Below, in pieces: positions 17,401-27,067 of a stretch of 46,269 nt of DNA. Under the pieces are notes generated by a model. The model was not told the DNA's origin, searched no databases, and saw nothing but the letters and a program-made list of their open reading frames with translations. This DNA comes from Burkholderia sp. L27(2015) (GTDB lineage Bacteria > Pseudomonadota > Gammaproteobacteria > Burkholderiales > Burkholderiaceae), in the NCBI RefSeq assembly GCF_009765705.1, contig NZ_LMUX01000015.1:1-46269 (forward strand), given 5' to 3'. The position numbers and the translations under genes were made by a program. How positions within the stretch are numbered: the stretch's first letter is position 1; the number at the start of each line of letters is the position of its first letter.

Positions 17401-17482
17401 GACAGGTGTGTCTCCTAGACTACCCAAGAAACACCTGTCTATAATTCACCTGAATTAATACCATTATTTACTTTTGGTGAAT
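17401..17482. promoter_or_regulatory. Nested inverted repeats between tarD and its LysR gene
   Basis: Two dyads lie in the 130-base divergent gap. GACAGGTGT (17401-17409) pairs with ACACCTGTC (17431-17439), and ATTCACC (17444-17450) pairs with GGTGAAT (17476-17482). Centre-to-centre spacing of the arms is about three helical turns in each case, as expected for LysR recall and activation sites. I assign them to the adjacent regulator by position. Confidence 0.55.
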
Positions 17483-17501
17483 AATAAACATCAAGGGATG
17501 T

Positions 17502-18473
17502 ATGAAGAACGATGCCGCTTCCGAGCTGACTTTTTTCGTCTTGTTGGCCAAACATGCGAATTTCTCGGCCGCCGCCCGTGCGCTCGACATCACGCCCCCG
17601 GCTGCCACCAAACGCTTGGCTCAGTTGGAGCAGCGCCTGGGCGTGCGACTGTTGAATCGCACCACGCGGCGCGTGAGCCTGACCAGCGAAGGCGAAATCT
17701 ACCTGGTGCATGCCACGCGGATTCTTGCCGAGATTCGTGAGATGGACGATCTGGTGACGAGCAGCCGCGCGGCTCCGCGTGGCTTGTTGCGAGTCAATGC
17801 GACGCTGGGTTTTGGTCGCACCACCATCGCACCGCTGATCTCCGCGTTCGCGCAACGCTATCCGGAGGTGGAGATTCAACTGCAGTTGACCGACAGCCCG
17901 GTCGATCTGGTCCAGGAGGGCTTTGATCTGGGGATACGCTTCGGCGAACTGCCCGACACGCGGCTGAGCGCGCGACGCATCATGTCGAACCGCCGTTTTC
18001 TGTGCGCTTCGCCGGCATACTTGCAGCAGCACGGCGAGCCCCAGACGCTGGCCGACCTGGCGCAGCATCGCTGCATCATTCACCGGCAGAACGACAATGC
18101 TTATGGCGTCTGGCGCTTTACCCGCAATCGCAAGAGCGAAGTGGTCAAGGTCCACGGTGCGTTATCGAGCAACGATGGCGACATCGTGCTCGGCTGGGCG
18201 CTTGACGGCCACGGCATCCTGATTCGCTCCGAGTGGGATCTGGCCAAGCATCTGGAAACCGGACGCTTGAAACTGGTGCTGCCCGCGTTCACGCTGGCGC
18301 CCGCGGACCTGTTCGTCTATTACCCGAGCCGCCAGCATTTGGCCGCTCGCGTGCGCGCTTTCATCGATTTCCTGGTGGCGGGTATTGCTTCACACGCGGG
18401 TTCACATGCGGGCTCACATACGGGTTCACGAGCAACTTCCCGTGCGGCTAGGCGCACGAAGCGCTCGGGCTAG
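17502..18473 (+). CDS. LysR-family transcriptional regulator divergent from tarD
   Basis: A 323-residue LysR protein. The HTH domain (about 5-65) contains [24 protein letters not shown] and [17 protein letters not shown]. The effector domain covers about 90-298. It is the paralogue of the regulator at 4846-5760 and probably activates tarD, and perhaps dctA, in response to tartrate. AAGGGA precedes the ATG. The C-terminus is unusual: after the normal family end near residue 295 it continues with [20 protein letters not shown], encoded by a 12-bp tandem repeat. This tail is probably a recent slippage product without a conserved function. Confidence 0.9.
   Translation: MKNDAASELTFFVLLAKHANFSAAARALDITPPAATKRLAQLEQRLGVRLLNRTTRRVSLTSEGEIYLVHATRILAEIREMDDLVTSSRAAPRGLLRVNATLGFGRTTIAPLISAFAQRYPEVEIQLQLTDSPVDLVQEGFDLGIRFGELPDTRLSARRIMSNRRFLCASPAYLQQHGEPQTLADLAQHRCIIHRQNDNAYGVWRFTRNRKSEVVKVHGALSSNDGDIVLGWALDGHGILIRSEWDLAKHLETGRLKLVLPAFTLAPADLFVYYPSRQHLAARVRAFIDFLVAGIASHAGSHAGSHTGSRATSRAARRTKRSG
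18390..18437 (+). repeat. 12-bp tandem repeat coding for a His-Ala-Gly-Ser tail
   Basis: Units TCACACGCGGGT (18390-18401), TCACATGCGGGC (18402-18413) and TCACATACGGGT (18414-18425) are followed by a degenerate fourth (18426-18437). The period is a multiple of three, so copy-number change would add or remove four residues without a frameshift. Confidence 0.75.
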
Positions 18474-18607
18474 GCAGCGCCAGCGCGAATTCAACCGCCG
18501 ACATAAAATGTTTTCACGCGCCTGCTATGATCGCCGGCGCCAAGCGTGCATCTAAAGAGTGCATCGATGTTCTAAACAGCGCCGTTACCCGATTTTTCCG
18601 AGGCTTT

Positions 18608-20182
18608 ATGACTATCGTTCGACGCTTGATCCTGACGTTGTTCATCGCGCTCATCGCGCTGGTTTTTGTCGGAGGGTATGGCTTGCTACAGCTGCACCAT
18701 TCCTACGAGCGAGTGGATGGTCTTGAAACCCGGACGGTTCCCGGTTTGAGGGCGATTTCAATGGCACTCGACGATGTCGGTACGATGCGCCTGACCGTGT
18801 ACCGGTATGTGGTGGATGGGATAGACACTGCGAGCCAGGCGGCGATGCAGAAGGTGATAGCCGATACCGACAAAAGCTTCGACGCGCATATCGCCGATTA
18901 CGCGCAAAACGACATAGCCGACGACACCGATCGTGCGCTGCTGGAAGCGGACAAGGCGCACATGACGGCCTATCGCGCCGCACGTTCGAGCTTTTTCGAA
19001 AAATGGCGCGCGGGCGACAAGGATGGCGCGTTGGCGTTATTGCACGACCAGGGTCTAGTGCATAACACGGCGGTGGCGCTCGACGACGGCCTGCACGCGC
19101 ATATCGAATACACCATCAAGCATGCCGACGCGGTGCGCCAGGAAAACGCCACGGCGTATCAGTTGGCGTTCTGGCTGCTGACGGCGATCGTCGTCGGCGC
19201 GTTGGCGCTGACCGGCGGCTTCGGACTGCATCTTTATCGGCTGATCAGCCGCGGCCTTGGCGCCTTGCAGGGCACTTTGCAAAAAGTCAGCACCTCGCTC
19301 GATCTGTCCAGACATGCGCGGGTCGAGCACATGGATGAAATCGGCCATACCGCCGTTGCGCTGAACCGCTTGCTTACACGCATGGAGGAGGTGGTCGGCG
19401 ACGTTCGGACGTCGAGCGATTCGGTAAGCGTGGCCTCCCGGGAAATCGTGGCGGGGAACATCGACTTGTCGGCGCGCACCGAACAGCAGGCCGCCTCGCT
19501 CGAGCAGACCGCCGCGAGCATGGAACAATTGACCACCACCGTGCAGCAAAATGCCGAGAGTGCGAAGCAGGCGAGCACATTGGCGTCGGACACCGCGGCG
19601 ATTTCCGACCAGGGCCGGGCGGTGGTTGAACGTATGGTCGGCACCATGAGCGAGATCGCGGCGAGCTCAGCCAAGATTGCCGATATCACCACGCTGATCG
19701 AGGGCATCGCCTTCCAGACCAACATACTCGCGCTTAACGCGGCGGTAGAAGCCGCCCGTGCCGGTGAGCAAGGGCGTGGTTTCGCGGTCGTTGCCACCGA
19801 GGTGCGCAGCCTCGCACAGCGTTCGTCTGCGGCGGCCAAAGAGATCAAAGGCCTGATCGAACGTTCGGTCGAAACAATACAGTCAGGGTCGACTCAGGCC
19901 GAAGAGGTCGGGCAGGCCACCGCACAGGTGCAACATGCGGTGCGCCGGGTGACGGAAATCATCGGTGAGATCGCGGTCGCGTCCGACGAGCAGGGCCGCG
20001 GCATCGAACAGGTCAATCAGGCGATCGGCCAGATGGACGATGTCACGCAGCAAAACGCGGCGCTCGTCGAGCAGGCTGCGGCGGCTGCGCAGTCGCTCGA
20101 GGAGCAGGCGGAGAAGCTGAACCGCACCGTATCGATTTTTACCGTGAGCGGTGCGGCGCGCGGGATGTCCGCGACCGACTAG
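18608..20182 (+). CDS. Methyl-accepting chemotaxis protein
   Basis: A 524-residue chemoreceptor. A first transmembrane helix (about 7-27) is followed by a periplasmic four-helix-bundle sensor (about 28-185) beginning near [20 protein letters not shown], a second transmembrane helix (about 185-210), a HAMP domain (about 210-265) and a cytoplasmic signalling domain. The signalling tip is [20 protein letters not shown]. The protein ends [10 protein letters not shown] with no NWETF-like CheR-tethering pentapeptide. The frame is open from 18527, but the ATG at 18608 with GAGG in front is chosen because it puts a normal positively charged leader before helix one. Its neighbours suggest a carboxylate attractant, which is inference. 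Confidence 0.92.
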   Translation: MTIVRRLILTLFIALIALVFVGGYGLLQLHHSYERVDGLETRTVPGLRAISMALDDVGTMRLTVYRYVVDGIDTASQAAMQKVIADTDKSFDAHIADYAQNDIADDTDRALLEADKAHMTAYRAARSSFFEKWRAGDKDGALALLHDQGLVHNTAVALDDGLHAHIEYTIKHADAVRQENATAYQLAFWLLTAIVVGALALTGGFGLHLYRLISRGLGALQGTLQKVSTSLDLSRHARVEHMDEIGHTAVALNRLLTRMEEVVGDVRTSSDSVSVASREIVAGNIDLSARTEQQAASLEQTAASMEQLTTTVQQNAESAKQASTLASDTAAISDQGRAVVERMVGTMSEIAASSAKIADITTLIEGIAFQTNILALNAAVEAARAGEQGRGFAVVATEVRSLAQRSSAAAKEIKGLIERSVETIQSGSTQAEEVGQATAQVQHAVRRVTEIIGEIAVASDEQGRGIEQVNQAIGQMDDVTQQNAALVEQAAAAAQSLEEQAEKLNRTVSIFTVSGAARGMSATD

Positions 20183-21459
20183 CGCGCGCCGGCAAGCCGC
20201 CGCGCCATCAAGCGTGCGCGCAGCGGTTTAAGCAGGAAAATCGCGAGCACCGCGGTGGCGATATCCAGCGCGATGGCGGTATCGAACACCGGCACCCAAC
20301 TGCCGGTTTGCTGATGCATGAGTGCCGCGAGCGGGCCACCGAAGATCGCACCGATACCGAACGCGATATATAGCCAACCGTAATTGGCCGTGGCGAACCT
20401 CGCGCCGAAGGTATCGGTCAGCGTTGCGGGGAACAGCGAGAAAATCTCACCCCAGCCGAAGAACACGACACCCGAAAGCAAGACGAACAACACCGGGTCG
20501 GTGCGCGTCGCCAGCCACAGCGCCATCGCGATACCTTCAAGCGCGAACGCAAAACACATCGTCTGCTCGCGACCGAAGCGATCGGAGATCAGGCCGAAAA
20601 AAGGACGCGTCAAGCCGTTGGTGAAGCGATCGATCGTCAAGGCCAGCGGTATGGCGGCCAAGCCGAACACGGTCATGCTGCCCACGCCGAAGTCGCGCGC
20701 GAAGGTGGCCAACTGCGAGGTCACCATCAGGCCGGAGCTGCACATCATCGTCATCATCAGGAACATCAGCCAGAACACCGGGGTCTTCAGCATTTGCGTC
20801 GGACGCCAGTCGTTGCTGGCCTGCGCCTGAGCGGCAGCCGATAGCGCGGGCGGCGTGCGCAGGCCTTGCGCCGCGATCAGGCCGACCACGGCGAAGATGG
20901 CGCCGAACAGCCAGAGCGTCGACTCCAGGCCGCGTTGTTCGAGCGACGAAGCGATCGGGAATGTGGTCACGATCGCACCCATGCCGTAGCCCGCGGCCAC
21001 TGCACCGGCCGCCATGCCGCGATGGTTGGGGAACCAGCGCACCATCAGGCCGACCACGCCGACGTACACGATGCCGGTACCCAAACCGCCCAAGCCGCCA
21101 TAGGTCAGGTAAAGCATCGATGTGCTGTGCACTTGCGATGCCAACACCCAGCTCAGGCCGGACAGCACGGTGCCGATGGAGATCAGCAAGCGCGGGCCGT
21201 AGCGATCGATGAGCGCGCCCTGGAACGGGGAAAACAGCGTCTGCAGCACGATCAGGATGGAGAAGGTGACCTGTAGCTCGGGCAGCGCAATGCCGAGTTT
21301 GGCCGAGAGCGGCTTGGTGAAAAGCGTCCAGACATATTGCGGGCTGGCGATCGCCATCATGCAAATCAGGCCGAGTAGCAACTGGAGCCACCGGGTGCCG
21401 GCGGACGTCGTGGATTGCACGGATCCGATGGTCTCGAAGTTTCGTGTCGGTGTGTTCAT
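20179..21459 (-). CDS. MFS transporter, oxalate/formate antiporter (OFA) family
   Basis: A 426-residue inner-membrane carrier with about 12 hydrophobic segments. The N-terminal half contains [18 protein letters not shown] and the glycine-rich [24 protein letters not shown], and the second half has [24 protein letters not shown]. These are hallmark segments of the OxlT-like OFA family, which exchanges oxalate for formate or carries related monocarboxylates. Oxalate decarboxylation genes (frc, oxc) are not in the window, so the substrate is uncertain. Its stop codon and that of the convergent chemoreceptor share the same four bases, CTAG. Tandem palindromes upstream are probably its operator. 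Confidence 0.85.
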   Translation of the reverse strand: MNTPTRNFETIGSVQSTTSAGTRWLQLLLGLICMMAIASPQYVWTLFTKPLSAKLGIALPELQVTFSILIVLQTLFSPFQGALIDRYGPRLLISIGTVLSGLSWVLASQVHSTSMLYLTYGGLGGLGTGIVYVGVVGLMVRWFPNHRGMAAGAVAAGYGMGAIVTTFPIASSLEQRGLESTLWLFGAIFAVVGLIAAQGLRTPPALSAAAQAQASNDWRPTQMLKTPVFWLMFLMMTMMCSSGLMVTSQLATFARDFGVGSMTVFGLAAIPLALTIDRFTNGLTRPFFGLISDRFGREQTMCFAFALEGIAMALWLATRTDPVLFVLLSGVVFFGWGEIFSLFPATLTDTFGARFATANYGWLYIAFGIGAIFGGPLAALMHQQTGSWVPVFDTAIALDIATAVLAIFLLKPLRARLMARRLAGAR

Positions 21460-21924
21460 AACTCTTTCGGGTAAAGCGCGCTATCGCGCTGAGCCGGCCG
21501 GAGCCGATCGCGAGGCACGCAAAATGGGGAAGGGGCCGTTGGTTATCGTCGTAGGGGTTCGAATGTTCCGAGGGCACCGCTCTGATATATCAACTCTGAT
21601 ATATCAAGCATCTTTAAAGCATGCACCGTGCCAGTTCACGCGCGCGTCGTGTCGATATGGCAGAACCGCCGCCGTATATAGGCGTGGGGCCGGAAAGGCG
21701 GACAGTGGAAGATGACCGGATACTGTCAATAGACTGACAATCGGCGAAATGCAGCGAGTTGGTGCGGCCACTGCATACACTGTGCACAGTATGGCGGCTT
21801 CGTTCCACCGTTTTGGTGCGTGCGCGTTGCTGCCGCGGAGGATCCGCTGAGGCGAGGGTTGGACTTCGAGCCTCGGACACGTTCCTGGTTAGCCACTAAA
21901 ACGCCGCAACGGGAGCCGCACCCG
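21460..21924. other. 465-bp gene-free region upstream of the OFA carrier
   Basis: It contains the tandem TGATATATCA palindromes (21580-21607) and otherwise only a short TGTCA-N6-TGACA dyad near 21725-21742. It separates the promoter side of the OFA gene from the 3' end of the c-di-GMP operon. No convincing ORF is present. Confidence 0.55.
21580..21607. promoter_or_regulatory. Tandem perfect palindromes, candidate operator for the OFA carrier gene
   Basis: The 14-base unit CTCTGATATATCAA occurs twice with no gap. Each copy contains the perfect palindrome TGATATATCA (21583-21592 and 21597-21606). They lie 124-147 bases upstream of the OFA start. The form suits a dimeric repressor such as an FCD-type GntR protein, which is not encoded nearby. 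Confidence 0.6.
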
Positions 21925-24108
21925 TCACCGAAGCGGGTGGGCCCCCGCTATCGACAGCGGTGCCGAGACACGCGCGGCGACCTCGCCGCCTGGCGGCCAA
22001 AGCTGCTTTTTCTCGCGCAGCATGGATTCCAGTTCCGGCACAGGTAGCGGCGGGCTGTAGTAATACCCCTGTATCTGATCGCAGTGATGGCGATGCAAAT
22101 ATGCCAGCTGCGCCTCCGTTTCCACGCCCTCGGCAACCACATCGAGCTTCAGGCTATGCGCCATGCCGATAATGGCCAGTGCAATCGCTGCATCGTCGGG
22201 ATTGGTCGTGATGTCGCGGATAAAGGCGATATCGATCTTCAACTTATCGATCGGAAAACGTCGCAGATAAGCCAGGCTCGAATAGCCGGTACCGAAATCG
22301 TCGATGGAAATCTGGACACCGCGCGCGCGCAGGTTTTGCAAGGTGGCGATCGTGTGCTCGGTATTCACCATCAAGGAGCTCTCCGTCAATTCGAGTTCCA
22401 GCAGCTCGGCCGGGATGCCGTTATCGTTGAGCGCCTTCACAACGTCGCCATGCAGGTCGCCTTCGACGAACTGGCGTCCAGCCACATTGACCGCCACTTG
22501 TATCGGACCGACTCCGGAGTGCATCCACCGGCTGATTTGCCTGCAGGCCGTAGCGATCACCCAGTTGCCCAGGCGCACGATCAGTCCGGTCTCTTCGAGT
22601 ATCGGAATGAAGGCTTGCGGCGAAACCAAGCCGTGTCCGGGACGCTGCCAACGTAACAACGCTTCCAGGCCCGCGACCTCGCCGGTAGGCACGTGCACCT
22701 TGGGCTGGTAGTACAGCACGAATTCTTCGTTCTCGATGGCGCGACGCAGCGCTGTCTCCATGTCGAGTCGAGCGAGCACGTCGGCATTCATTTGTGCGGT
22801 AAAGAAACGGAAGGTGTCGCGCCCCGCCTGTTTCGCCCGATACATGGCCGTGTCCGCGTATTTGATCAGGGTCTCCGGGTCGTGCGCGTCGACGGGATGA
22901 ACGGTGATGCCGATGCTGGCGGTCACGGCCACCTCATGGCCTTTCAGATCGAACGGTGCGCGCAGCACGTCGCGGATTTTATTGGCGATGAGCACGGCGC
23001 CTTGCTGCCCCTCTTGCATCATGACGATCAGCGCAAATTCGTCGCCCCCGAGGCGCCCCACGGTATCGCGAATGCGTACGCATTGAACCAGGCGGTTGCT
23101 GAGTTGGCGCAGCAACTCGTCGCCTACGGCATGGCCCAAGGTATCGTTCACATTCTTGAAGTGATCGAGGTCGATGAATAGCACCGCGACCATCCAGCCA
23201 TTTTCCTTCGATTTGGCCAGGGTTTTTGTGAGCGTTTCGTAGAACAGTGTGCGATTGGGCAAGCCCGTGAGCGCGTCGTAGTGAGCCATGCGATGCAGGC
23301 GCCTTTGTACTTCCATGCGCTCGGTGATGTCGCGTATCACGCTGACAATGATCCAGTCGGAGCCGGCGCGATGAGCGTGCCGATGTACCTCCACGTGTAT
23401 CTGGGAGCCATCCTTGTGCCGCACTCGGGTCTCCCTCAGATCGCCGCTGTCGTGCCCCGCGATCAATGCATCGTAGGCGAGCTCCAAGCGTTCGAGCGAG
23501 GTCACGCCGATCTGGGCAGGACTCATCTCGAACAATTTCTCACGCGGATAACCGAGCATTCGGGCAGCGGTCGCGTTCGCTTCGACAAACCGCATGGTGC
23601 GGCGATTGACCATGACGATCGAATCGGCTGTCGCGTCCATCGCAGCGCGAAAGCGTTGCAGGTCGGCCGTGCGAGCCAGCACCTCGCGCTCCAGGATTGC
23701 ACTGTGGTTTTGCAGAAAATCGTTAAACGCTTTTATGCGCAGGAGGTTGCGTACCCTTAACCACAACTCGGCCCGATCGACCGGTTTGGTCAGGAACTCT
23801 TCCGCCCCGGCATCCAGACCCGCCAGCCGCGCTGCGCGGTCGTATAGCGCGGTCACCATGATGATGGGGACGCTCGCGGTGGCAGGGTCGGCTTTCAACA
23901 TGCTGGCCAACTGATAGCCATCCATGTCCGGCATCATGACATCGAGCAGTATTAGATCGGGCGCGTGCTGCGCGATCAGGGCGAGCGCTTCGTCACCGTT
24001 GGCCGCGCACAGGGTTCGATAGCCTTCCGGCGCGAGCATCGCCTCGAGCAGCTTGCAACTGCGGACTTCATCATCGACGATGAGGATAGTCGCGACCGGG
24101 CGGATCAC
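21925..24108 (-). CDS. Response regulator with PAS, GGDEF and EAL domains
   Basis: A 727-residue cytosolic protein. A receiver domain (1-125) has the acidic pair in ILIVDDE and phospho-acceptor Asp56 in LILLDVMMPDMDG. It is followed by a short coiled linker, a PAS domain (about 145-265), a diguanylate cyclase domain with intact GGDEF in GRLGGDEFALIV (about 280-440) and a phosphodiesterase domain with intact EALLRW, ELTESSLM and IDDFGTGYSSLAYL (about 455-700). Both catalytic signatures are complete, so it could make or degrade c-di-GMP, with phosphorylation selecting the activity. It overlaps the preceding receiver gene by four bases and ends the three-gene operon. Confidence 0.93.
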   Translation of the reverse strand: MIRPVATILIVDDEVRSCKLLEAMLAPEGYRTLCAANGDEALALIAQHAPDLILLDVMMPDMDGYQLASMLKADPATASVPIIMVTALYDRAARLAGLDAGAEEFLTKPVDRAELWLRVRNLLRIKAFNDFLQNHSAILEREVLARTADLQRFRAAMDATADSIVMVNRRTMRFVEANATAARMLGYPREKLFEMSPAQIGVTSLERLELAYDALIAGHDSGDLRETRVRHKDGSQIHVEVHRHAHRAGSDWIIVSVIRDITERMEVQRRLHRMAHYDALTGLPNRTLFYETLTKTLAKSKENGWMVAVLFIDLDHFKNVNDTLGHAVGDELLRQLSNRLVQCVRIRDTVGRLGGDEFALIVMMQEGQQGAVLIANKIRDVLRAPFDLKGHEVAVTASIGITVHPVDAHDPETLIKYADTAMYRAKQAGRDTFRFFTAQMNADVLARLDMETALRRAIENEEFVLYYQPKVHVPTGEVAGLEALLRWQRPGHGLVSPQAFIPILEETGLIVRLGNWVIATACRQISRWMHSGVGPIQVAVNVAGRQFVEGDLHGDVVKALNDNGIPAELLELELTESSLMVNTEHTIATLQNLRARGVQISIDDFGTGYSSLAYLRRFPIDKLKIDIAFIRDITTNPDDAAIALAIIGMAHSLKLDVVAEGVETEAQLAYLHRHHCDQIQGYYYSPPLPVPELESMLREKKQLWPPGGEVAARVSAPLSIAGAHPLR

Positions 24109-24518
24109 GGTGTTTGGCCTACAGGATGGGGCTGGGCGACCGTTTGCAACGTATCTCTTACCAGCAGCGCGTCGATCGCCGCATACAATTCCTGGTAGCG
24201 CAGTGGCTTGGCGATGTACGCGTCGCAGCCCGCGATCTGGCTCTTCTCCTGGTCCGCCTTCATTGCCAGCGCGGTCAGCGCAATCACCGGAATCGCCACT
24301 GTGGCAGGATCCTGTTTCAGCAGTGCGGTCGCGGCAAGCCCGTCCATGCCGGGCAACTGGATGTCCATCAGTATCAGGTCCGGACGTTCGGCGCGCGCCT
24401 GCATCAACCCGGTTTCCGCATCGACTGCGCTGAGCACTATGTGGCCCGCGTTGTGCAGCAGTAGGGAGGCCAATTTCATGTTGGCCGGGTTATCTTCAAT
24501 CACGAGTACTTTAGCCAT
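24105..24518 (-). CDS. Single-domain response regulator (CheY/DivK-like)
   Basis: A 137-residue protein consisting of one receiver domain. Acidic residues Glu8-Asp9 are in VLVIEDNPANMKLA, the phospho-acceptor is Asp52 in LILMDIQLPGMDG, the switch threonine is in IALTALAM and the invariant lysine in YIAKPL. No output domain is present, so it works by protein contact or as a phosphate shuttle, like DivK. It lies 11 bases after the hybrid kinase gene and overlaps the GGDEF-EAL gene, indicating one transcript and a phosphorelay. Confidence 0.92.
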   Translation of the reverse strand: MAKVLVIEDNPANMKLASLLLHNAGHIVLSAVDAETGLMQARAERPDLILMDIQLPGMDGLAATALLKQDPATVAIPVIALTALAMKADQEKSQIAGCDAYIAKPLRYQELYAAIDALLVRDTLQTVAQPHPVGQTP

Positions 24519-24529
24519 CGTTGGCTCTC

Positions 24530-27067
24530 CTACTGTGGTAATAGCGCGCGCCGTACCTCGGCGATAAAATTTTCCTTGTTGAACCCGATCTTTTCGACCA
24601 TCTTGATGATTGTGCCGGAATCGCCATTGAGCGCCGCACGATCGATCTCTGTGATCGGTTTGGCAGTCACGATCAGGATGGGGATGCGGGCCGTGACGGT
24701 ATTCCGCCGAAGCGCTTCCACGACATCGAAGCCACTCACCTCGGGCATGATCAAGTCGAGCAAAATCAAGTCAGGCCGCACGCGCTGCGCCAAGGTAATG
24801 GCCTCGGTACCGCTGTACGCGCGCACCACTGCGTAGGCTGGCGGCGGCAAGAAAGCCGCAATCATTTCGACGGCCTTGGGATCGTCGTCCACGACCAGTA
24901 TCGTGTGGCTTTGTTCTTGAACCGAGTGCAAGCCCAGATTCGCCAAGGCGCTTTTTAACTGGGCGCGGCTGACGGGCTTTTGCAATACGGTGGCGACGCC
25001 GCCGACCAGGGCGAGGCTGTTGTCGGCCTCGCCGGCGATAATCACCACCGGCACATGCGCGAGCGCATTGTTCTCGCGAATACGGTGGAGAAATTCCCAA
25101 CCATCGATGCCCGGCAATTGGATATCCAGCGTGATCAGGCTGAACGTGTGTTGCGACGCCAGCTTGAGCGCGGCTTCGGCACTCCCGGCATGCACGACCG
25201 TAAAGCCCTCGGCCTCGAGCAGCAAGCGGATCAAATCGGCGGCCAGTTCGTCGTCCTCGATCACCAGGGCCACGCATTCCCTGCACTCGACGAGGGACAG
25301 ACCTAGACCGCCTGTACTCAAGGGCAGCGTGTTGCTGACCTGAGCCTGCGTGCGCAGCGGCAACCAGGCCGCGAAGCGCGCTCCCTCGCCTTGCGCGCTG
25401 GCCACAGCGACTGCCCCGCCGTGCAGCTCGGCTAGTTGCTTCACCATCGCCAGACCCAGTCCGGTGCCCTCGAATTTACGCGCCAGGCTGCTATCGATTT
25501 GACTGAAGGCCTGGAATAATTTGGCCATGTTTTCTTTGGAGATTCCGATGCCGCTATCGCTGACGCAGATTTCCAGAAAATCGTCGAATTCGTTATCCGC
25601 CAAAGGGAAGCTCTGCACCGACCAAACGCCGGGTAGCGTGCCCACGGTACTGCGCGGGACGCGTCGCGCGCGCAAGGTCACGCGGCCACCGTTCGCGCTG
25701 AACTTGACCGCGTTGGACAGCAGGTTATAGACAATCTGCTTGGTCTTGCGCATGTCCAATAGCGGAACGCCCAGATCCTCCCCGACTTCAAGTTCCAGCC
25801 TGATGCGCTGAGCGGCGGCTTTTTCCCGCACGATCGACAAGCTGTTGGCCAGCAGGCTGTTCAAGTCGACCGCTTCGAGTTCGAGTGCCATCATGCCGGC
25901 CTCGACTTTCGATAAATCGAGAATGTCGTTGATCAGGGACAGCAAGTGCTGGCCGCTGGTGAAAATGTCGCCAATGTATTCATGCTGGCTTTCGGTCATC
26001 TGACCTATCAAGCCATCCTTGAGCACCTCGGAAAAACCGATGATGGCGTTCAGTGGCGTACGCAGCTCATGCGACATGGTGGCGAGGAACCCCGACTTCA
26101 TCCGGCTCGCATGTTCCAACTCGATATTTTTTTCTTCCAGCGTGCGTTCGAAGCGCTTGCGCTCGGTGACATCGCGCGCGGCGGCGAACACGCCTTGCAA
26201 CTTGCGATCGCGGTCGTGGAACGTCGCGGCGTTGTACGACACCACGGTTTCTTCACCGTTGCGGGCACACACGGTCAATTCATAATTGCTCACCTTGTTT
26301 TCAGTGAGCACTCGCCGGATCGCGGCATCGGCGCGCACGGGATCGGTGAAGAAGTTCTTGCAGGGCGCGCCGATCAATTCGTCGCGCGTGCAACCGGTGA
26401 GCGCCATCATCTGCTGGTTCACGTCCGAGATGATGCCGCGCGGGTCGGTCATCATGAGCGCGTCGATGTTCGATTCGATCAGCGAGCGCGTATAGAACTG
26501 CTGATCGCGTAGTTGCTGATCGAGCAACGCTTGCGCCGCCTCGACTTGTTGGCGCGCGGTGTTATCGGTGCCGATCAGCAGATAGCCGATGATGTTTTCT
26601 TGCGCGTCGCGCAGTGCCGTGACTGAGACGATGGCGCCAAAGCGGCTGCCGTCCTTGCGGATATAGGTCAACTCGTAGATATCTTCGATGCCGCGCGAGG
26701 CCTTGAATACCAGCGCTTCGAAACCGGGCGTGATGGGCGTGTCCAGTTCAAGGCTCAGCACGGCCGCGCGTGCGATCAATTCTTGCGGATCGGATATATC
26801 GGCCGGCGTAATCCGATTTACGACATCCGCAGCTTCGTAACCGAGCATGCGCTCGGCGCCGACATTAAAAATCTGGATGACGCCTTTTTCATCGGTGGCA
26901 ATGCTGGAGAAGTAGGCGCTATTGAAAATCGCATCCTGCAGCGCACCGGTTTTTAGTAATGTCTTTTGACGCTGGAATTCAATGATGCCGTCATGGTCAG
27001 CGTGCTTTTCGCCAGCGCCTTCACCGGAAACCGTTGTCGACATGAATTCGTCCGCGTGGGCAATCAC
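24530..27067 (-). CDS. Hybrid sensor histidine kinase (PAS-PAS-HisKA-HATPase-REC-REC)
   Basis: An 845-residue protein without transmembrane segments, so probably cytosolic. There are two PAS domains (about 42-165 and 190-305) and HisKA with the phospho-histidine at about residue 333 (MSHELRTPLNAIIGFSE). The ATPase domain has N-box NLLSNAVKF (448), DSGIGIS and GTGLGLAMV. Two receiver domains follow: one at about 598-715 with Asp648 in LITLDIQLPGIDG, another at about 721-840 with Asp771 in LILLDLIMPEVSG. The first codon here is GTG, and an ATG eight codons later (27041-27043) is an equally possible start. No histidine phosphotransfer domain is visible. It leads the operon with the two downstream response regulators. 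Confidence 0.93.
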   Translation of the reverse strand: MIAHADEFMSTTVSGEGAGEKHADHDGIIEFQRQKTLLKTGALQDAIFNSAYFSSIATDEKGVIQIFNVGAERMLGYEAADVVNRITPADISDPQELIARAAVLSLELDTPITPGFEALVFKASRGIEDIYELTYIRKDGSRFGAIVSVTALRDAQENIIGYLLIGTDNTARQQVEAAQALLDQQLRDQQFYTRSLIESNIDALMMTDPRGIISDVNQQMMALTGCTRDELIGAPCKNFFTDPVRADAAIRRVLTENKVSNYELTVCARNGEETVVSYNAATFHDRDRKLQGVFAAARDVTERKRFERTLEEKNIELEHASRMKSGFLATMSHELRTPLNAIIGFSEVLKDGLIGQMTESQHEYIGDIFTSGQHLLSLINDILDLSKVEAGMMALELEAVDLNSLLANSLSIVREKAAAQRIRLELEVGEDLGVPLLDMRKTKQIVYNLLSNAVKFSANGGRVTLRARRVPRSTVGTLPGVWSVQSFPLADNEFDDFLEICVSDSGIGISKENMAKLFQAFSQIDSSLARKFEGTGLGLAMVKQLAELHGGAVAVASAQGEGARFAAWLPLRTQAQVSNTLPLSTGGLGLSLVECRECVALVIEDDELAADLIRLLLEAEGFTVVHAGSAEAALKLASQHTFSLITLDIQLPGIDGWEFLHRIRENNALAHVPVVIIAGEADNSLALVGGVATVLQKPVSRAQLKSALANLGLHSVQEQSHTILVVDDDPKAVEMIAAFLPPPAYAVVRAYSGTEAITLAQRVRPDLILLDLIMPEVSGFDVVEALRRNTVTARIPILIVTAKPITEIDRAALNGDSGTIIKMVEKIGFNKENFIAEVRRALLPQ

